The notes beneath the pieces are model-generated. The model was not told where the DNA came from, did not search any database, and worked only from the letters and a program-made list of their open reading frames with translations. A program made the position numbers and the translations under genes. Positions 13,358-14,794 of a stretch of 14,794 bases of DNA are shown piece after piece; position 1 is the first letter of the stretch; every line of letters starts with the position of its first letter. The stretch comes from Anaerolineales bacterium UBA2232 (lineage in GTDB: Bacteria > Chloroflexota > Anaerolineae > UBA2200): contig DDYO01000135.1 of NCBI GenBank assembly GCA_002348045.1, positions 4,930 to 19,723 on the forward strand, given 5' to 3'.

Positions 13358-14794
13358 CTATACCTCGCGGAACTCGCCCTCAACCGTCCCATCTTCAGGC
13401 GGATGCTGCTGCGGCTCGCCAGGCTCACCTGACGGCGTGGTCTCGCCAGGCTGTTGATACATGCTTGCCCCCATCCGCTGGAGTGCCTCACTCAGTTCCT
13501 GGGAGTTGCTGCGAATTCGGTCCACATCTTGGCCCTGCAAAGCCGACCGCACGGCAGCGATCTTGCCCTCCAGCTCCTGCTTTTGTTGCGAGGGCACTTT
13601 GTCACCCAGCTCCCGCAGCGTCTTCTCGGCGCTGTAAGCCATGGAGTCGGCCTGATTGCGTGCCTCAACCTCGTCCTTACGGCGGCGGTCGGCTTCGGCA
13701 TGCAGCTCGGATTCGTTAACCATCTTTTCGACATCGCTTTTGGACAGCCCGCTAGACGCAGTGATCGTGATCTTCTGCTCGCGCCCGGTGGCCTTGTCCT
13801 GAGCGGTGACGTGGAGAATGCCATCAGCGTCAATGTCAAAGCTGACCTCAACCTGAGGAACTCCGCGCGGAGCCGGGGGTATTCCATCCAGAATGAACCG
13901 CCCCAACGTCTTGTTGTCCGCGGTCATTGGCCGCTCACCCTGCACTACGTGAATCTCCACGCTGGTTTGGCCGTCGGCGGCTGTTGAGAAGACCTGGCTC
14001 TTTTTCGTTGGGATAGTGGTATTTCGCTCGATGATCGGAGTGGCCACTCCGCCCAGGGTCTCAATGCCCAGAGTGAGTGGCGTGACGTCCAACAGGAGCA
14101 CATCGCGCACGTCACCGGATAGGACGGCTGCCTGAATACCCGCACCGATGGCCACCACCTCGTCTGGATTGACGGTTTTGTTCGGCTCTTTGCCAAAGAA
14201 CTTGCGTACGACTTCTTGCACCATGGGCATTCGCGTTTGGCCGCCAACCATCACGACCTCGTTGATGTCCGAAGGGTTCAGTTTGGCGTCCTTCAAGGCC
14301 AGGCGCAGGGGCTCCAGGGTCTTTTCGACCAGATCACCGACCAATTGCTCCAGCTTGGACCGCGTTAGGGTCATCACAAGGTGCTTGGGCCCACTCTGGT
14401 CCGCCGTAATGAACGGAAGGTTGATCTCCGTCTGCATGACTGTGGAGAGTTCCTTCTTGGCTTTCTCGGCCGCCTCTTTCATGCGCTGCAGAGCCATGCG
14501 ATCCTGACGGAGGTCAATGCCATTCTCTCGCTTGAACTCATCGGCGATCCAGTCCATCACACGCTGGTCAAAGTCATCGCCGCCCAAGTACGTGTCGCCG
14601 TTGGTCGAAATGACCTCGAACACCCCGTCGCCTAGGCTCAGGATGGAAATGTCAAAGGTTCCACCACCCAAGTCGTATACGGCGATACGCTCGTCCTTCT
14701 TCTTGTCAAGCCCGTAGGCCAGAGACGATGCGGTCGGCTCGTTGATGATGCGCAGGACTTCCAGACCGGCAATCTTGCCGGCATCCTTGGTGGC
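13358..14794 (-). CDS. dnaK: Chaperone DnaK (Hsp70), 5' end outside the window
   Basis: Hsp70 ATPase that binds exposed hydrophobic segments and cycles with DnaJ and GrpE. The last 478 residues are visible, and the frame runs off the right edge at [13 protein letters not shown]. About 150 N-terminal residues, including the first phosphate loop, are missing by comparison with E. coli DnaK. Seen in order: [19 protein letters not shown], the phosphate-binding [29 protein letters not shown], the interdomain linker and start of the substrate domain ([17 protein letters not shown]), the Ala/Gln-rich helical lid, and a disordered acidic tail ending EGEFREV. A TTG at 14671 lies inside the phosphate-binding motif and is not a start. 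dnaK is upstream of dnaJ on the same strand. grpE and perhaps hrcA would be expected beyond the edge. Confidence 0.97.
   Translation of the reverse strand, partial: ATKDAGKIAGLEVLRIINEPTASSLAYGLDKKKDERIAVYDLGGGTFDISILSLGDGVFEVISTNGDTYLGGDDFDQRVMDWIADEFKRENGIDLRQDRMALQRMKEAAEKAKKELSTVMQTEINLPFITADQSGPKHLVMTLTRSKLEQLVGDLVEKTLEPLRLALKDAKLNPSDINEVVMVGGQTRMPMVQEVVRKFFGKEPNKTVNPDEVVAIGAGIQAAVLSGDVRDVLLLDVTPLTLGIETLGGVATPIIERNTTIPTKKSQVFSTAADGQTSVEIHVVQGERPMTADNKTLGRFILDGIPPAPRGVPQVEVSFDIDADGILHVTAQDKATGREQKITITASSGLSKSDVEKMVNESELHAEADRRRKDEVEARNQADSMAYSAEKTLRELGDKVPSQQKQELEGKIAAVRSALQGQDVDRIRSNSQELSEALQRMGASMYQQPGETTPSGEPGEPQQHPPEDGTVEGEFREV

Noticed and set aside
14671..14794. TTG at 14671 as the start of a short dnaK
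   Set aside because: The TTG encodes Leu in the [10 protein letters not shown] phosphate-binding motif, and the frame upstream to the window edge reads perfectly as DnaK ([15 protein letters not shown]).

Overview
The window looks like a chromosomal segment of a moderately GC-rich bacterium, most likely a member of the Chloroflexota (Anaerolineae-like). This is an inference from gene content: a DUF5317 membrane protein, a stand-alone NHLP-clan small protein, a STAND ATPase joined to a C-terminal SARP/BTAD module, and a DnaQ-DinG fusion occurring together. No rRNA, tRNA, CRISPR array or insertion sequence was seen, and coding density is high.

Left block, leftward: a DUF2085 membrane protein (1351-2082) and then dnaN (142-1275), the sliding clamp. 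dnaN has a recognisable promoter, a good Shine-Dalgarno sequence and a hairpin/T-tract terminator, so it appears to be a self-contained unit without dnaA. The DUF2085 gene has a near-consensus promoter only 9 nt from its ATG, which predicts a leaderless or nearly leaderless mRNA.

Middle block, rightward: a 1084-aa MalT-like ATPase/TPR regulator whose DNA-binding part is a C-terminal SARP-like winged helix plus BTAD, starting from an extended -10 promoter (about 2233-2241). It is followed by a compact four-gene cassette: a 47-aa hydrophobic peptide with a Gly-rich tail (5705-5848, too short for routine ORF calling), a DUF5317 membrane protein (5913-6521), an NHLP-clan (nitrile-hydratase-leader-like) 69-aa protein overlapping it by ATGA (6518-6727), and a single-domain response regulator whose phospho-acceptor Asp is replaced by Asn (6750-7208). 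An inverted repeat lies ahead of the cassette, and an RNA hairpin that could couple the first two genes lies between them. This cassette is the best candidate for something undescribed.

Right block, leftward: dnaK (5' end beyond the window), dnaJ, prmA, rsmE and dinG. This is the common heat-shock/translation-maintenance order dnaK-dnaJ-prmA-rsmE, extended by a DnaQ-exonuclease/DinG-helicase fusion. Short gaps (44-70 nt) link dnaJ to dinG. The 192-nt dnaK-dnaJ gap holds two adjacent hairpins and a plausible separate promoter for dnaJ. The dinG end converges with the response regulator at about 7209-7279.
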